NCBI GenBank assembly: GCA_016713885.1
Contig: JADJOF010000004.1
Coordinates: forward strand, 434,001 to 498,000
Source: Bdellovibrionales bacterium
Lineage (GTDB): Bacteria > Bdellovibrionota > Bdellovibrionia > Bdellovibrionales > JAMPXM01
DNA: 64,000 nucleotides
Direction of reading: 5' to 3'
Shown here piece by piece: positions 54,190-63,727 of this stretch. The position numbers and the translations under genes were made by a program. Positions within the stretch are counted from its first letter, which is position 1. Each line of letters begins with the position of its first letter. The notes under the pieces are model-generated. The model ran no database searches and had not been told where the DNA came from. It worked only from the letters and a program-made list of their open reading frames with translations.

Positions 54190-54981
54190 ATGAACGGCAA
54201 GCCGGAAACCTTAGAACAGATCGCCGCCAATAGAAAGCACATGGCCATGCACGCCATTGCTTTTCTCACCTTCGCTGGCGGCATTCTGGCCCTAAGCATT
54301 CTCGTCAACGGTGCGAACGGCGGAGTCAGCAGCCAGCTCAGCGCATCGACATCAAAAGATTCAAGCGATCGCTCTCCCGCTATGCTTCGGTTCCCCTTTG
54401 CCCGAACGGCGCAGAGTGTTTTGAAGAGCATCGGCTCCGTTCTTCACTGCACAAAAAAAGAATCTCCAGCACCGCTCCAACGCTTCGGTCTTGGCAATCC
54501 GGCAAACGACTTTTCGCGAGGTCTGAATGTCGCGACTGTTCAGCGCGTCGAGCCCGTGGGCTTTAACTACGCTGCGATTCTACCACCATCCCTCGCTCCT
54601 GCAACCGATGGTGCAAACGTGGCCACGCAGATTCTCGACCACTCTGTTTCGAACTTGATGAAGCAGGAGACTTTTCGCAATTCTTTTGTCGGCAAAGCGG
54701 CGACGACAGTCGAAGAGACCATGCGAGCCGATGTCAACTTTGGCGGACATGAGCCCGAGTCAACCAAACACAACTTGAAGTTCCAAATGAAAGCGACTGA
54801 TGCCAAGGCAAAGATGGAATACACCGGCCTGACGAATGCGGAAGTCAGCTACTCCGTCGCCCGTCGCCAGGTCGACGTCGAGGTCTACGAGCCCCTGTCG
54901 ACAGACTCTAAAATTGTCTTCAGTCACAGCAACAAGCCGAGCGAGACTCAGGATATGCTGAGCCTTCGCCTCAACTGGTAA
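54190..54981 (+). CDS. Hypothetical membrane-anchored protein
   Basis: No family was recognised. From the ATG at 54190 there are 263 residues; the frame is open back to 54049 but that part looks non-coding. One hydrophobic segment (AIAFLTFAGGILALSILV, about residues 20-38) could be an anchor or signal. The C-terminal 90 residues form an alternating pattern with MKATDAKAKMEYTGLTNAEV, VDVEVYEPLSTDSKIVFSH and a closing MLSLRLNW, which could be beta-strands ending in an aromatic residue. The gene meets the DUF1702 gene tail to tail with one base between. Confidence 0.5.
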   Translation: MNGKPETLEQIAANRKHMAMHAIAFLTFAGGILALSILVNGANGGVSSQLSASTSKDSSDRSPAMLRFPFARTAQSVLKSIGSVLHCTKKESPAPLQRFGLGNPANDFSRGLNVATVQRVEPVGFNYAAILPPSLAPATDGANVATQILDHSVSNLMKQETFRNSFVGKAATTVEETMRADVNFGGHEPESTKHNLKFQMKATDAKAKMEYTGLTNAEVSYSVARRQVDVEVYEPLSTDSKIVFSHSNKPSETQDMLSLRLNW

Positions 54982-54982
54982 C

Positions 54983-55861
54983 TTATTTTTCGCTCAGATT
55001 GAGGCAGGTGGTAACACTAACGCCCTCATCTCGACACCGAAGAATGCATTGTCGAAGCTGGATCGAGGTATCGTCGCGAATATCAATGTTCTCGCCACGA
55101 AGCACTTCGCGGTATAGTTCAGCAATATGGGCGCCTTGCTGCCGGGCCTCGACTCTTTGGCGATCGCCGGCCGTAGACAACGGAACTCTATTGTTGTCTC
55201 CAGATTCACTAACAAACACTCCCGCAAATCCAATACCCATCCAAATTGACCGGACATCGTGCAACTTTGCGAGCGCGGCCAGATCCTCAGTCGTCTCAAC
55301 CAAATCCCTAAAATAGATCGTCCTTCCTATTCCAAAAAAACACGCATCCCTGAGCGCCTTGTCCGAAAAATAGGAGCATTCTCGATTCAAACCATCCACA
55401 TCTAAACCGACTAGCATTCCTCGACCAAAGCTCCACGCATGAATGATACCCTCAATCGAGTTCTTCGAAAAATAGGGACGAATCTCCCGCAAAACATTGG
55501 GTCTCCAAAGCTCTGTATCGCTCATTGCCATTCCAAGGCCAAGCACATGAAAAACAGACGGCTTCTGAAAAATCGAAAACCAGGCCACCATGCGGGTTGA
55601 TACCGCCCCCGCCCCCTTTTGCTGAAGCCAAACACCGGCCCCAACTCCCTCTTCACAAAAGAACCGTTGCGGCTGCGACAAGTGGTCGCAGCGATGCAAG
55701 GTAATCCGGTGTCCGCGATCCAGTGTCACCGATGCTCCAAATCGGTACGAGTCAATCGCTTTCAATCGGGAATCAACTAGGGGCCGAGGTTCTTTTTTAA
55801 GAAAAGTAAAAAGACCACCAAAACAAAGAACTGCGACCCACAAGACGCTCCATCGTCTCAC
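54983..55861 (-). CDS. DUF1702-family (UnbL-like) protein
   Basis: The 292-residue protein starts at a GTG with GGGAG upstream and has an N-terminal hydrophobic segment. RFFCEEGVGAGVWL, HAWSFGRGMLVGLDVDGLNREC, FGIGRTIYF and SIWMGIGFAGVFVSE fit the DUF1702 pattern known from UnbL proteins of enediyne cassettes. Downstream comes QQGAHIAELYREVL, also in place. Biochemical function is unknown for the family. Its neighbours are the UnbV-like and UnbU-like genes, the same partners as in those cassettes. Several C-terminal cysteines (CILRCRDEGVSVTTC) could bind a metal or pair up. Confidence 0.65.
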   Translation of the reverse strand: MRRWSVLWVAVLCFGGLFTFLKKEPRPLVDSRLKAIDSYRFGASVTLDRGHRITLHRCDHLSQPQRFFCEEGVGAGVWLQQKGAGAVSTRMVAWFSIFQKPSVFHVLGLGMAMSDTELWRPNVLREIRPYFSKNSIEGIIHAWSFGRGMLVGLDVDGLNRECSYFSDKALRDACFFGIGRTIYFRDLVETTEDLAALAKLHDVRSIWMGIGFAGVFVSESGDNNRVPLSTAGDRQRVEARQQGAHIAELYREVLRGENIDIRDDTSIQLRQCILRCRDEGVSVTTCLNLSEK

Positions 55862-55919
55862 GGCGCTCCCGTCGCGTCAGGCTCGACAAGGGAGTGATAA
55901 CGATTCATCGACAACGAGC

Positions 55920-57640
55920 TTATTTTTGCCGAATACCGCTTGGCCAGATAACTTCGATCTCACGAATTTTCGGTTCCACGCCCAAACCAATAAGCAGTCG
56001 GTCCTCACCCAGTGAGGCATACCCGTTCAAAGGCTCCAATTCACGGGTGATCTTTCGATCGCCAAGATCAATTGTAACTCGGACGCCCCATCCGCCGATG
56101 TTGCTCTTCCGGCCGACAAAACTAAACCCAATCCACGCATTCCGGTTGAGTTGTTCATTGCGATAGAACTTTGCTGCCGCCTTTTGATTGCTGACAACCA
56201 AACTCGGGCTACCGCTATTTAAGTAGTCAATTGACGCAAGCCCACGACCATCGAATAGCTCTCGATCCAAGTCCATATCCAAGGCAATATTCTCGAACAC
56301 TCCTCGGCCCGAGTTGTGAAACAAACAAGAGCGTTGATAACCATCAAGCGATGCCTCGCGCATAGGCGGCCAGTTCCTGCTGTCTTCCAGAATGGCAGCA
56401 CCTGACGCGTCCAAGACGGACATCGAATACCAGTAGCTCTTCGTTCTACTTGCGCTGACAAATCCATTCGTCACGAACAAGTCGAGCCAGCCGTCGTTTT
56501 CAAAGTCAATAAAGCGACCAGACCATGCCCAACCACAATCAACGACGCCACGAACAGCAGCCTGTTGCTCAAATTTGAAGTGAGATTGATCGACCAGCTT
56601 CCAAAAACTATTTCCTGAAAGTTTGTAGCCCTCTTTATAGATGTGCGAAACAAACACGACTGGTCGGCCATCGTTGTCGACATCGGCAATCTCGATACCC
56701 ATTCCATTTCTACCAAATCCGTCACGTGCCAGAAGTTCATTTCCTCTGCAAAATAGTCCTGGCCATCGTTGCGGTAGAATCGTTCGTAACTATAGTCCTG
56801 CGGGAACCAAACGTCCTTCAAACCGCGTCCACCAAAGTCATACACTCCAATCGCATGTCCCCATCCCCGATGCAGAAAACCCCTCTTCTTCGCATTCGCT
56901 GAGTCTGGACTCGCAAACTTGAAACCTCCGATATTCTCAAGAAATACAATCGCAGCTCCGTTGGATTCGTTCGAAAAACTATTGGGAAAAACCTTGGTCG
57001 TCTTGGGATTAAACAGATCGACCGAAAGATAGGGACTGACAACAAAACTTATCCGTCCCGTCCTGCCAACCTCCAACGCATTTACACCGCCGTAATGCAG
57101 ACCACACGGGACACCATGACCAAAAATTTCAACATAGCCTTGGCTTCCTGCATTTCGAAACAGCCGAGGACAGTACGAAAACAACAGAAGATCTTTGGCC
57201 CCGTCTCGATCAAAATCATAAAAGACCGATCGCCAACTGGGATATGGCCGATTCACATCGGCCAGGCCAATCTGTTCAGCAATTTCAGAAAATGTGCCGT
57301 CTCGATTATTCCTATAGTACGAATTATGACCTCCTTTTTGGGAGGTCGTGAGGTAAATGTCGTACCATCCATCGCCGGCCGCATCGACAACCGAAACGCT
57401 CGCCCCCACCGCCTGTAAATACGGCATAACGTTTGTGAAATCGGCCGCAAAATCGGAGGGCACATGAACACTCTTGATTCCGACTTCGGCGGTTGCGTCC
57501 ACTAGGCGAAAAGCAAACTGTCGACTGGATGCCGCCTGCTGAGCGCCGGAATCGAGAGTTCCTTTCTGAAAGGATCGAACCAACAAAAATGCAACTCCCG
57601 TCAGTAAAACAAAAGCAACGCCCCGCAACCTATGCATCAT
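55920..57640 (-). CDS. CRTAC1-family FG-GAP/ASPIC (UnbV-like) protein, single-base frameshift near 56716
   Basis: The corrected protein has about 573 residues. It has an N-terminal signal/anchor (VAFVLLTGVAFLLV), FG-GAP/VCBS-like repeats with Asp-rich loops such as VVDAAGDGWYDIYL, FYDFDRDGAKDLLLF, IEIADVDNDGRPVVFVSH and FIDFENDGWLDLFVTN (calcium-binding type), and a C-terminal ASPIC_UnbV domain (RNAWIGFSFVGRKSN to IEVIWPSGIR). The two halves lie in different frames; one extra A in AAA at 56715-56717 (plus strand) joins them. It should be periplasmic. The start overlaps the end of the UnbU-like gene by 11 bp. UnbV homologues accompany DUF1702 and RnfD-like proteins; the reaction is unknown. 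Confidence 0.8.
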
Positions 57641-58508
57641 TTGTCACCAGAACAGGTTTTAGCTTGCTTGAATCCTGAGACTTAAAAAATGAATAGATGC
57701 CGGTCAGAATAAACAGGCCAATGAACGGAGCATATTTATTTTGGTGGAATCTCAGCACACCGTCGACAACACCCAATATCATACCAAATATCATCTGGTG
57801 TGAAACCTTGGTGGGTGTCGTTTTTGGGTCGGTGATATGATAAAAAATAAAAAGTTGGAATGCAGCGCCAAGGCCGGGACCGAGAACCGTCAGGAGATTA
57901 ACTCCGGTCATCTGGCTGCGAACAGCAGCACCAATGACAAAAACGGTGACAAAACTCAAGGTCAAGGCAAGCCGACGCGCCTTAATAACAAGTAATATCC
58001 CGAGAAGTAATAGCAAAACTGCAACGACGCTGTCCGGACCCCAGCGACTAGCTGTAATCGTCACATAGCTAGGCAGAAACAAAAAACCCATAACGACTCC
58101 AAAGTTATTTGGATTAAAAATGTGGCTTCCATTGATAACCAACAGATGTTTTGACAAAATCGACACGCACCCTACTACAAAGTACGGCCATACCAACGGG
58201 GAATCGCACAACAGAAACACCCCCATCGATGACAACATTCCGCTCAGCGGGAAAATCAAAACTTTTTTTACCGCATACAAGAAGAAACATTCGACCAACA
58301 TACACCCAGCAAATCCAGCTATAAACTGACTCAGTGTTCTCGTAAATCCAGGGGAGCTCACAGCAAATGTGATAAAACAAATGGCGTAAACTCCTAAAAG
58401 CCAACGAGGGTCACTTCGTAAGGCCTTTTTTGACTTCAACCAAATGCTCGTTCCATTGGAAACGAAAGCATCACTCATACGAATGCTCTTTGATCGCAGC
58501 GTACTCAC
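57630..58508 (-). CDS. RnfD/NqrB-type (UnbU-like) membrane protein
   Basis: The 292-residue protein starts at a GTG with a strong AGGAGG and has about eight membrane segments. HIFNPNNFGVVMGFLFLP and FYHITDPKTTPTKV match the conserved loops of NqrB/RnfD-related proteins; in RnfD/NqrB a nearby threonine can carry FMN, and a threonine is present in DPKTTPT. UnbU of enediyne cassettes belongs here. It may move electrons or bind flavin for the periplasmic UnbV-like partner, which is inference. Confidence 0.7.
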   Translation of the reverse strand: MSTLRSKSIRMSDAFVSNGTSIWLKSKKALRSDPRWLLGVYAICFITFAVSSPGFTRTLSQFIAGFAGCMLVECFFLYAVKKVLIFPLSGMLSSMGVFLLCDSPLVWPYFVVGCVSILSKHLLVINGSHIFNPNNFGVVMGFLFLPSYVTITASRWGPDSVVAVLLLLLGILLVIKARRLALTLSFVTVFVIGAAVRSQMTGVNLLTVLGPGLGAAFQLFIFYHITDPKTTPTKVSHQMIFGMILGVVDGVLRFHQNKYAPFIGLFILTGIYSFFKSQDSSKLKPVLVTNDA

Positions 58509-58560
58509 TGGTCCTCCTCATTTTAATTCCAACTCTAGCCCAGATCTAAAAGTCGCCGTC

Positions 58561-59901
58561 CTAAATTCTTATATAGTAGAAAAGGTATGACGTGCCAGAC
58601 ATAAACCGCGCCGTCAGCCAAGCCAATAAAATAGCAGCTACAACATAAAAGCCTCGACCGACTTGGCGCCTTTCATATGACTCAAACCCGATCATTATCA
58701 AAATAAATATCCAAACCTGGAAATTCTCACTCAACGTTTTCACGCTATGATGATCAGCCATACTCGAGAAGTCTGGAAACTGCGGCTCAAAGAAAAGACG
58801 ATGGACCGTGTAGAGGCCAATCAAACCACTCATGTGAAACGTAAACAACACCGCAAGGATCTTTCGCCACCCCGATGCACTCCACCCGTAATGCTCACGA
58901 ATATACATGTATCCATATTGAAACAGAATCCATGCACCAGCCCACCAAAACAACCACGGCGACGTACCATGCCACAGAGCCACTGCCAGCATCGTCACAG
59001 AGAGCGCAAGAAATACGTTCTTATATTTCAACATCACCGGGAAATATATATGCCGCCGCATCCATTCCGACATAGTAATGTGCCAGCGGCCCCAGTAGTC
59101 GAATGGACTCGATGCCAAATACGGCTGATTGAAGTTTCGAGCAAGCTCGATACCCAGCAAACGCGACACCCCTCGGCCGATATCACTTAGAGCAGAAAAA
59201 TCGCAGTACATCGTCATCGAGGTCATCACAATGGCCGCCCAAATCGCCAACATCGGCTTCTCTGGAGTGGAATACCCGGCGATCATTTCTCTATAAAATA
59301 CTAATATCCTATTGGAAATAACGAGGTTCTTAAAGAAACCAAGGGTGATCAGATACAAGGCTTCCCACATGTTCCAGCTTCTTGGCCCCACCAGTCTTGC
59401 ATTAAATGAACTGTAGTCTTCCAACGGACCAACTAAAATCTTTGGGAAATAAATTGAAAAAAGAAGGAAGTTAAAAAAACTCGAAGCGCTCGGCGCTTCC
59501 CGACGATACAGCTGAGTGAGATATGCAACGTTCTGCAACGTTAAAAATGATAAACCGACCAAAAATACACCCGACAAAAACTGCGCCCTGTACTCGCCAT
59601 CAGCGCTATCAACCATCAGGCGCCGCGCTAAAAACAGAAGTACGACCTCCATTCCGATCCCTAGGACTAGATACCACCTGCGCCGAGCACCATCCGAACC
59701 TACGATTCTCTTCCCGACTGTGAAGACCGCCCCTGCGTTCAAAATGGCCACCATGCATGATTGCCAGTTCCATGAAGATAAAAAGACAAAACCCGCAAAG
59801 AGCAACCAGACATCCCGCAATCGCACAGAATCTCTGACAAACCACGCAATGCCGGCAACAACTGCGGAGAACAATAAGAAGTTTAAATCCAAAAAGTTCA
59901 C
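58561..59901 (-). CDS. MBOAT-family O-acyltransferase
   Basis: The 446-residue membrane protein has about eleven hydrophobic segments and the MBOAT core: FSIYFPKILVGPLEDYSSF near residue 150, FDYWGRWHITMSEWMRRHIYFP near 265, and the catalytic histidine in VALWHGTSPWLFWWAG near 315. AlgI/DltB-type MBOAT proteins pass acyl groups from the cytoplasm to a periplasmic acceptor, often with an SGNH partner; one is encoded at 60916. A GTG start overlaps the stop of the gene before it (GTGA). Acyl group and acceptor unknown. Confidence 0.88.
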   Translation of the reverse strand: MNFLDLNFLLFSAVVAGIAWFVRDSVRLRDVWLLFAGFVFLSSWNWQSCMVAILNAGAVFTVGKRIVGSDGARRRWYLVLGIGMEVVLLFLARRLMVDSADGEYRAQFLSGVFLVGLSFLTLQNVAYLTQLYRREAPSASSFFNFLLFSIYFPKILVGPLEDYSSFNARLVGPRSWNMWEALYLITLGFFKNLVISNRILVFYREMIAGYSTPEKPMLAIWAAIVMTSMTMYCDFSALSDIGRGVSRLLGIELARNFNQPYLASSPFDYWGRWHITMSEWMRRHIYFPVMLKYKNVFLALSVTMLAVALWHGTSPWLFWWAGAWILFQYGYMYIREHYGWSASGWRKILAVLFTFHMSGLIGLYTVHRLFFEPQFPDFSSMADHHSVKTLSENFQVWIFILIMIGFESYERRQVGRGFYVVAAILLAWLTARFMSGTSYLFYYIRI

Positions 59902-60785
59902 TGAATATCCGTCGAGCTCGGTCGAATTCGATCTATCTGAGAAACATTTAAGCTAGCCAATATGTGGGTACAAATCCATACGCAGAAATACGGAGCACCA
60001 AAAATGTACTCCATCCACAAATACGACGCCTCTGAGTAGAAGTAAATCGCCGCCCCAACTGTACATATAAACGCAAAGAACACCAATTCTAACCGGTACT
60101 GCTTCAGTTTAGTACGGTCTTTTTGAAAGTGACACTCAAGGGAAACGTACCAATTGAAATAGTGCAAACTCCCGATAGGAAGGTACAAGTACAAGAGGGA
60201 GTTAAATCCGGAATGCGCGACTTGGTAAACTGCGAACATGGCAACCAGAATGATTTCGGCAAAGACTCTTGAATTAAAGTCGCCGTGTCTCCGCCACCGC
60301 CAAACGACAATTGAAAAAAAAATCGCGCTACAAGTTCCAATAGCAACTGTGGGCGCAACAAATGCACCCACCTGCTCTCCAAATAAAGTCAGCAGGAAAA
60401 GTACACCCAATGCCACGACGGTCGGTGGCGACAGCTTCTCGCCAAAAAGAAAATAGTTATCAAGAATGTAGTGAACAAAAATTAAGGCGATCGTGATCAC
60501 AAACGTCGCCCGAACCGACAGATTCAGCACGACTAACCAGGCTAGGATAAATATTATCAAAACCCGAGCAAATTGTCGCCTTCCCCTCGTTATCTGCCGA
60601 TAAAAACCGAGGAATAAATGTGTGAACCCAGCCATGGAAAACAAAAACATACTGTCGACAACGGGCCTTAGCACAAACACCAATAAAACAAACAAGCCGC
60701 ATAAAGCGGCGAACTTGTCGTAGCTGCGTCCGGAGCCAAATCGGGCCAGGTCGGCAAACTTAAACATGATCAAACGGTATTGCAC
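59898..60785 (-). CDS. Polytopic membrane protein of unknown function with conserved-looking histidines
   Basis: The 295-residue protein has eight or nine hydrophobic segments and no recognised family. Histidines sit next to or within membrane segments with aromatic neighbours: THLFLGFYRQ, FVHYILDNYF, VAHSGFNSLLY, SLHYFNWYVSLECHF and CTHILASL. Such placing recalls membrane metal- or haem-dependent oxygenases, but no family motif was confirmed. The start is GTG 60785, with ATG 60767 as an alternative. It is the first gene of the minus-strand run with the MBOAT and Unb-like genes. Confidence 0.55.
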   Translation of the reverse strand: MQYRLIMFKFADLARFGSGRSYDKFAALCGLFVLLVFVLRPVVDSMFLFSMAGFTHLFLGFYRQITRGRRQFARVLIIFILAWLVVLNLSVRATFVITIALIFVHYILDNYFLFGEKLSPPTVVALGVLFLLTLFGEQVGAFVAPTVAIGTCSAIFFSIVVWRWRRHGDFNSRVFAEIILVAMFAVYQVAHSGFNSLLYLYLPIGSLHYFNWYVSLECHFQKDRTKLKQYRLELVFFAFICTVGAAIYFYSEASYLWMEYIFGAPYFCVWICTHILASLNVSQIDRIRPSSTDIQ

Positions 60786-60869
60786 TCCGTTGGTCGAATA
60801 AAACTAAACCTCGAGGCGATGCGGCGTGTCGCGTCGCTGAATGTAAACTGACATAGCAAGTTGGCCTGA

Positions 60870-60897
60870 TTGACTCATTCAAATCCAGCAATACCAT
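60870..60897 (+). promoter_or_regulatory. Candidate promoter of the SGNH-desaturase-lipoprotein operon
   Basis: TTGACT (60870-60875), a 16-bp spacer and TACCAT (60892-60897) lie 18 bp before the GTG of the SGNH gene, which has AGAAGGGAG as ribosome-binding site. The -35 is good and the -10 only fair. Confidence 0.4.
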
Positions 60898-60915
60898 GAA
60901 TCAGAAGGGAGCCCC

Positions 60916-62700
60916 GTGAATACTTTCGCAAAATGGATCACATCGATACAGAGCAAGCTCTCCGGTCCATTTGTTACTATCTTTCTTTTGTTGCTTGTCG
61001 CCGCTGCACTCGAATCCGGACTTCGAGCAAACAGGCAAGACCAGCATCAACCCACGGATCTGCCTAAGTCGCATAAGGACAAAATCATTCTTGTGTCTCT
61101 CGGCGACTCGGTCTCTGCTGGATACCCGCCAATTTTGGAACACATTCTAAACTCCCCCAACCAAACAAAGTTTATTGTCCAGAATCAGTATAAAACAGTC
61201 TTTAAAAGCGGGACCCTGCAGAGGGCCATCGAAGCCCTAACCCTTGATAACAAGCCTTCTGTAATCTTGCTCATGCTAGGACAGTTCGGTTCAATGGGGC
61301 TTCGACCGCAGAACTCACCGACAGTCAATTCTGCAAGACCCGCTACAGAAAACTCGATCATATCTAAAATCGTTGCTCTAAAACTACTCGATTGGGCCGC
61401 CTACATCGAGCGCGGTAAACACTTTCTTGTCTATCGCAACAAAGAGGCGGCACAAAAAAAAATTGATCAATTATACTTAGATCTGAGCAACGGCCTCTAT
61501 CTTACTGAGTACTCGCTGAGTGAGATTGAAACGACTGAATCGATACTTCATGCACTCCAAGTATCCCTCCCTGATGACCCAAAAGTCCTCGTTTCCAAAT
61601 ACTACCTTAGTCTTATTTCGCAAGATGAGGATGAAGCTCAAACTCAGCTCAACCTCATTAAGTCGTCGCATTGGAATGGCTCCTCGACTGAAGAGCTCGA
61701 TGCTTTCTTTCAACTTGAATTCGGCGCTTCGCCACTGACGGGCTTCAATATTCTTTCCAAACTTCTGACGGCCGGCCAAATCTCTCCGCTGGGGTGCTTG
61801 GTTTTTCACGCACGTAAATTTGACTCAGGACAAATCGCAGATAGCGACAAAGTCATCGATGCGTGCCACATTCTGCACCCAAACCACAGCTTTATTCTCT
61901 TCAAACTGTTTGAGTCGAAACGCATAAACGGCGAATTGGATACCGCCCTACGACTAGCAGCTCTTCTGGAGAAATCCGACTGGCCGTCAGAAAAGATCTC
62001 ACGGGTCTTGTTAAAACAATACTATTACTTGGCAGTCGAAATTTCCAAAAGCGAACGACCTCAGGCTCATGACCTCGCGAACGAAGTCATGAGGAAGGCA
62101 CTTAATCACTCCATTCAACTCATACTTCTCGAAAGACTCGACGAACCTACGATTCGCACCTTTTTTTGGGCTCAGAGATTTCTGACGAGCAGAGGAGTTA
62201 CTTTTAAAATCGAACCCGCCGTCGCGGAAAAAGTTGAAAAGCACTCTCAGATGGGAGCCTATGCTGCGATATTCAGGAAACTCCGAGGGCAAGAGGATGC
62301 GCAAAAGAAACAGGCCTTTGCGGATAGAATCTTTATGCAAGAAGACCTTGTTTCCGATGAGAGTCCACGCCCCCTTGATCTACCAGCTGGGCTCTTGAAA
62401 GCTCTGGAGGCCCAGTGCAACTCTCAGGTCACACTCGTGCTAATGCAGCCTCCCAACCAGAGCCCAGACCATCTACTTCGCGCTACAGATTCACTCAAAT
62501 GCAGAAAGTTCGTCGACACTCGAGAAACATTGCGTATTCCCGTTCGCGAGCAAAAATACTCCATGAGCAAACTCTTCCAAGAGGATGGCCTTCACCTCAC
62601 GGAGCTCGGCAACGAGCTTATCGCTCGCAAAATTTGTACGCTTTTGCGCGATGAGCTCTCAGGAGCATTCGCGGCTGCAGACTGCCAACGCCCACTCTAG
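60916..62700 (+). CDS. SGNH-like extracytoplasmic protein with a large helical insertion
   Basis: The 594-residue protein has an N-terminal membrane anchor (FVTIFLLLLVAAALESGL, about residues 16-33). SGNH block I is SLGDSVSAGYPP near residue 60, and block V the DGLHLTELG Asp-His pair near residue 560. Between them is about 400 residues of mainly helical, TPR-like sequence (for example LPDDPKVLVSKYYLSLISQDEDEAQTQLN), far more than in ordinary SGNH enzymes. The block III GxND motif appears as GQFG, without the asparagine. SGNH partners of MBOAT proteins (AlgJ, PatB types) move acetyl groups in the periplasm; that role is likely but not shown. Confidence 0.7.
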   Translation: MNTFAKWITSIQSKLSGPFVTIFLLLLVAAALESGLRANRQDQHQPTDLPKSHKDKIILVSLGDSVSAGYPPILEHILNSPNQTKFIVQNQYKTVFKSGTLQRAIEALTLDNKPSVILLMLGQFGSMGLRPQNSPTVNSARPATENSIISKIVALKLLDWAAYIERGKHFLVYRNKEAAQKKIDQLYLDLSNGLYLTEYSLSEIETTESILHALQVSLPDDPKVLVSKYYLSLISQDEDEAQTQLNLIKSSHWNGSSTEELDAFFQLEFGASPLTGFNILSKLLTAGQISPLGCLVFHARKFDSGQIADSDKVIDACHILHPNHSFILFKLFESKRINGELDTALRLAALLEKSDWPSEKISRVLLKQYYYLAVEISKSERPQAHDLANEVMRKALNHSIQLILLERLDEPTIRTFFWAQRFLTSRGVTFKIEPAVAEKVEKHSQMGAYAAIFRKLRGQEDAQKKQAFADRIFMQEDLVSDESPRPLDLPAGLLKALEAQCNSQVTLVLMQPPNQSPDHLLRATDSLKCRKFVDTRETLRIPVREQKYSMSKLFQEDGLHLTELGNELIARKICTLLRDELSGAFAAADCQRPL

Positions 62701-62725
62701 AGACGAATAGGCCCAAGATTCTGAG

Positions 62726-63727
62726 TTGACTCGGTTTTTCAACGACAATAGCTTCGTCTCTGTGGAAACAGATTACGCCGAGAACTCGGACGACCTGTGC
62801 GATGACCTTCGCGCTCTTTCGACTTGGCGAGGCCTCTTTCCCTGCTTCCTCAGTTGGGCGACCATTGCTGTTGCCATCGCCACCGCCATACGCTTTCCAG
62901 TGATTTACTTACTTGCCGTTCTCATTATAGCCAATCGCATTCTGGCCCTATTTCTGCTTTCGCACGAGGCCGTGCATGCGCTTCTAACTCCGCACCGGCG
63001 ATTGAACGACTTTGTCGGTCGTTATCTCTGTGCGTTTCCTGTCGGCGTTTCATTTCAGCAATGGCGCTCGAAACACCTATTGCATCATCGGTTTCTTGGT
63101 TCTGGTTTAGATCCAGACCTCCCAATTTACAGCGGACTGTTTGAAACGTGGTCGAGTTTTCTAAAGTCTTTTGCCTCGGGCAAAGTATCAATGTTTCTAT
63201 TGATCTATTTTACGCCGATCGATCGGATTTTAAATAGGGTTGGCGTTCAAACTCCCTACTTGTCGATGCTTATGGGCCTATCGGAGAAGGGCCGCCGCTC
63301 CATTGGCTTTGATAGAAACGACATCTTCTCCTTTGTCACATTTCATACAATCATCGCTATCAGTATTTTCAGTCTAAATTTGACCTCGTACTTTACGTTG
63401 TACTGGGTTGTGCCGCACCTTATCGTTCAATTTTACTTCCCCATTTGGAGCCATCTCCAGCACGGTGGTATTTTCAAAGATCCAGTTTTTAACCGACGCT
63501 CGCGATCGATCAACTCACCGCTTTGGATCATGCCGCTCCTCATGCCCGTGAACGTACGTTTTCACCTTGAACACCACTTGTATCCCTTCGTTCCTCAATA
63601 CAAACTGGCTAATGCTGCGAAACGTATCTGCAATAGACCCGCTTATCAGAACCGCCATGAAAACCTTTTGAATGCACTCCGGAGTCGATCGCACCTTTCG
63701 ATACTCCCTACAGGAGAAGAACACTGA
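62726..63727 (+). CDS. Membrane fatty-acid desaturase-family protein
   Basis: The 333-residue protein begins at a TTG, the only start after an in-frame stop at 62708. Its histidine clusters are HEAVH (80-84), HLLHH (117-121), SHLQHGG near 250, and HLEHHLYPFVP near 275, the di-iron ligand pattern of acyl-lipid desaturases and related hydroxylases/ketolases. Four to five membrane segments surround them. The reaction could be desaturation or hydroxylation of a lipid chain. It overlaps the next start as TGATG and follows the SGNH gene by 25 bp. Confidence 0.85.
   Translation: MTRFFNDNSFVSVETDYAENSDDLCDDLRALSTWRGLFPCFLSWATIAVAIATAIRFPVIYLLAVLIIANRILALFLLSHEAVHALLTPHRRLNDFVGRYLCAFPVGVSFQQWRSKHLLHHRFLGSGLDPDLPIYSGLFETWSSFLKSFASGKVSMFLLIYFTPIDRILNRVGVQTPYLSMLMGLSEKGRRSIGFDRNDIFSFVTFHTIIAISIFSLNLTSYFTLYWVVPHLIVQFYFPIWSHLQHGGIFKDPVFNRRSRSINSPLWIMPLLMPVNVRFHLEHHLYPFVPQYKLANAAKRICNRPAYQNRHENLLNALRSRSHLSILPTGEEH

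Noticed and set aside
54983..58508. Enediyne biosynthetic cluster
   Set aside because: The Unb-like trio is present, but no iterative PKS, thioesterase or acyl carrier protein gene is seen in the window. The trio alone does not show enediyne production.
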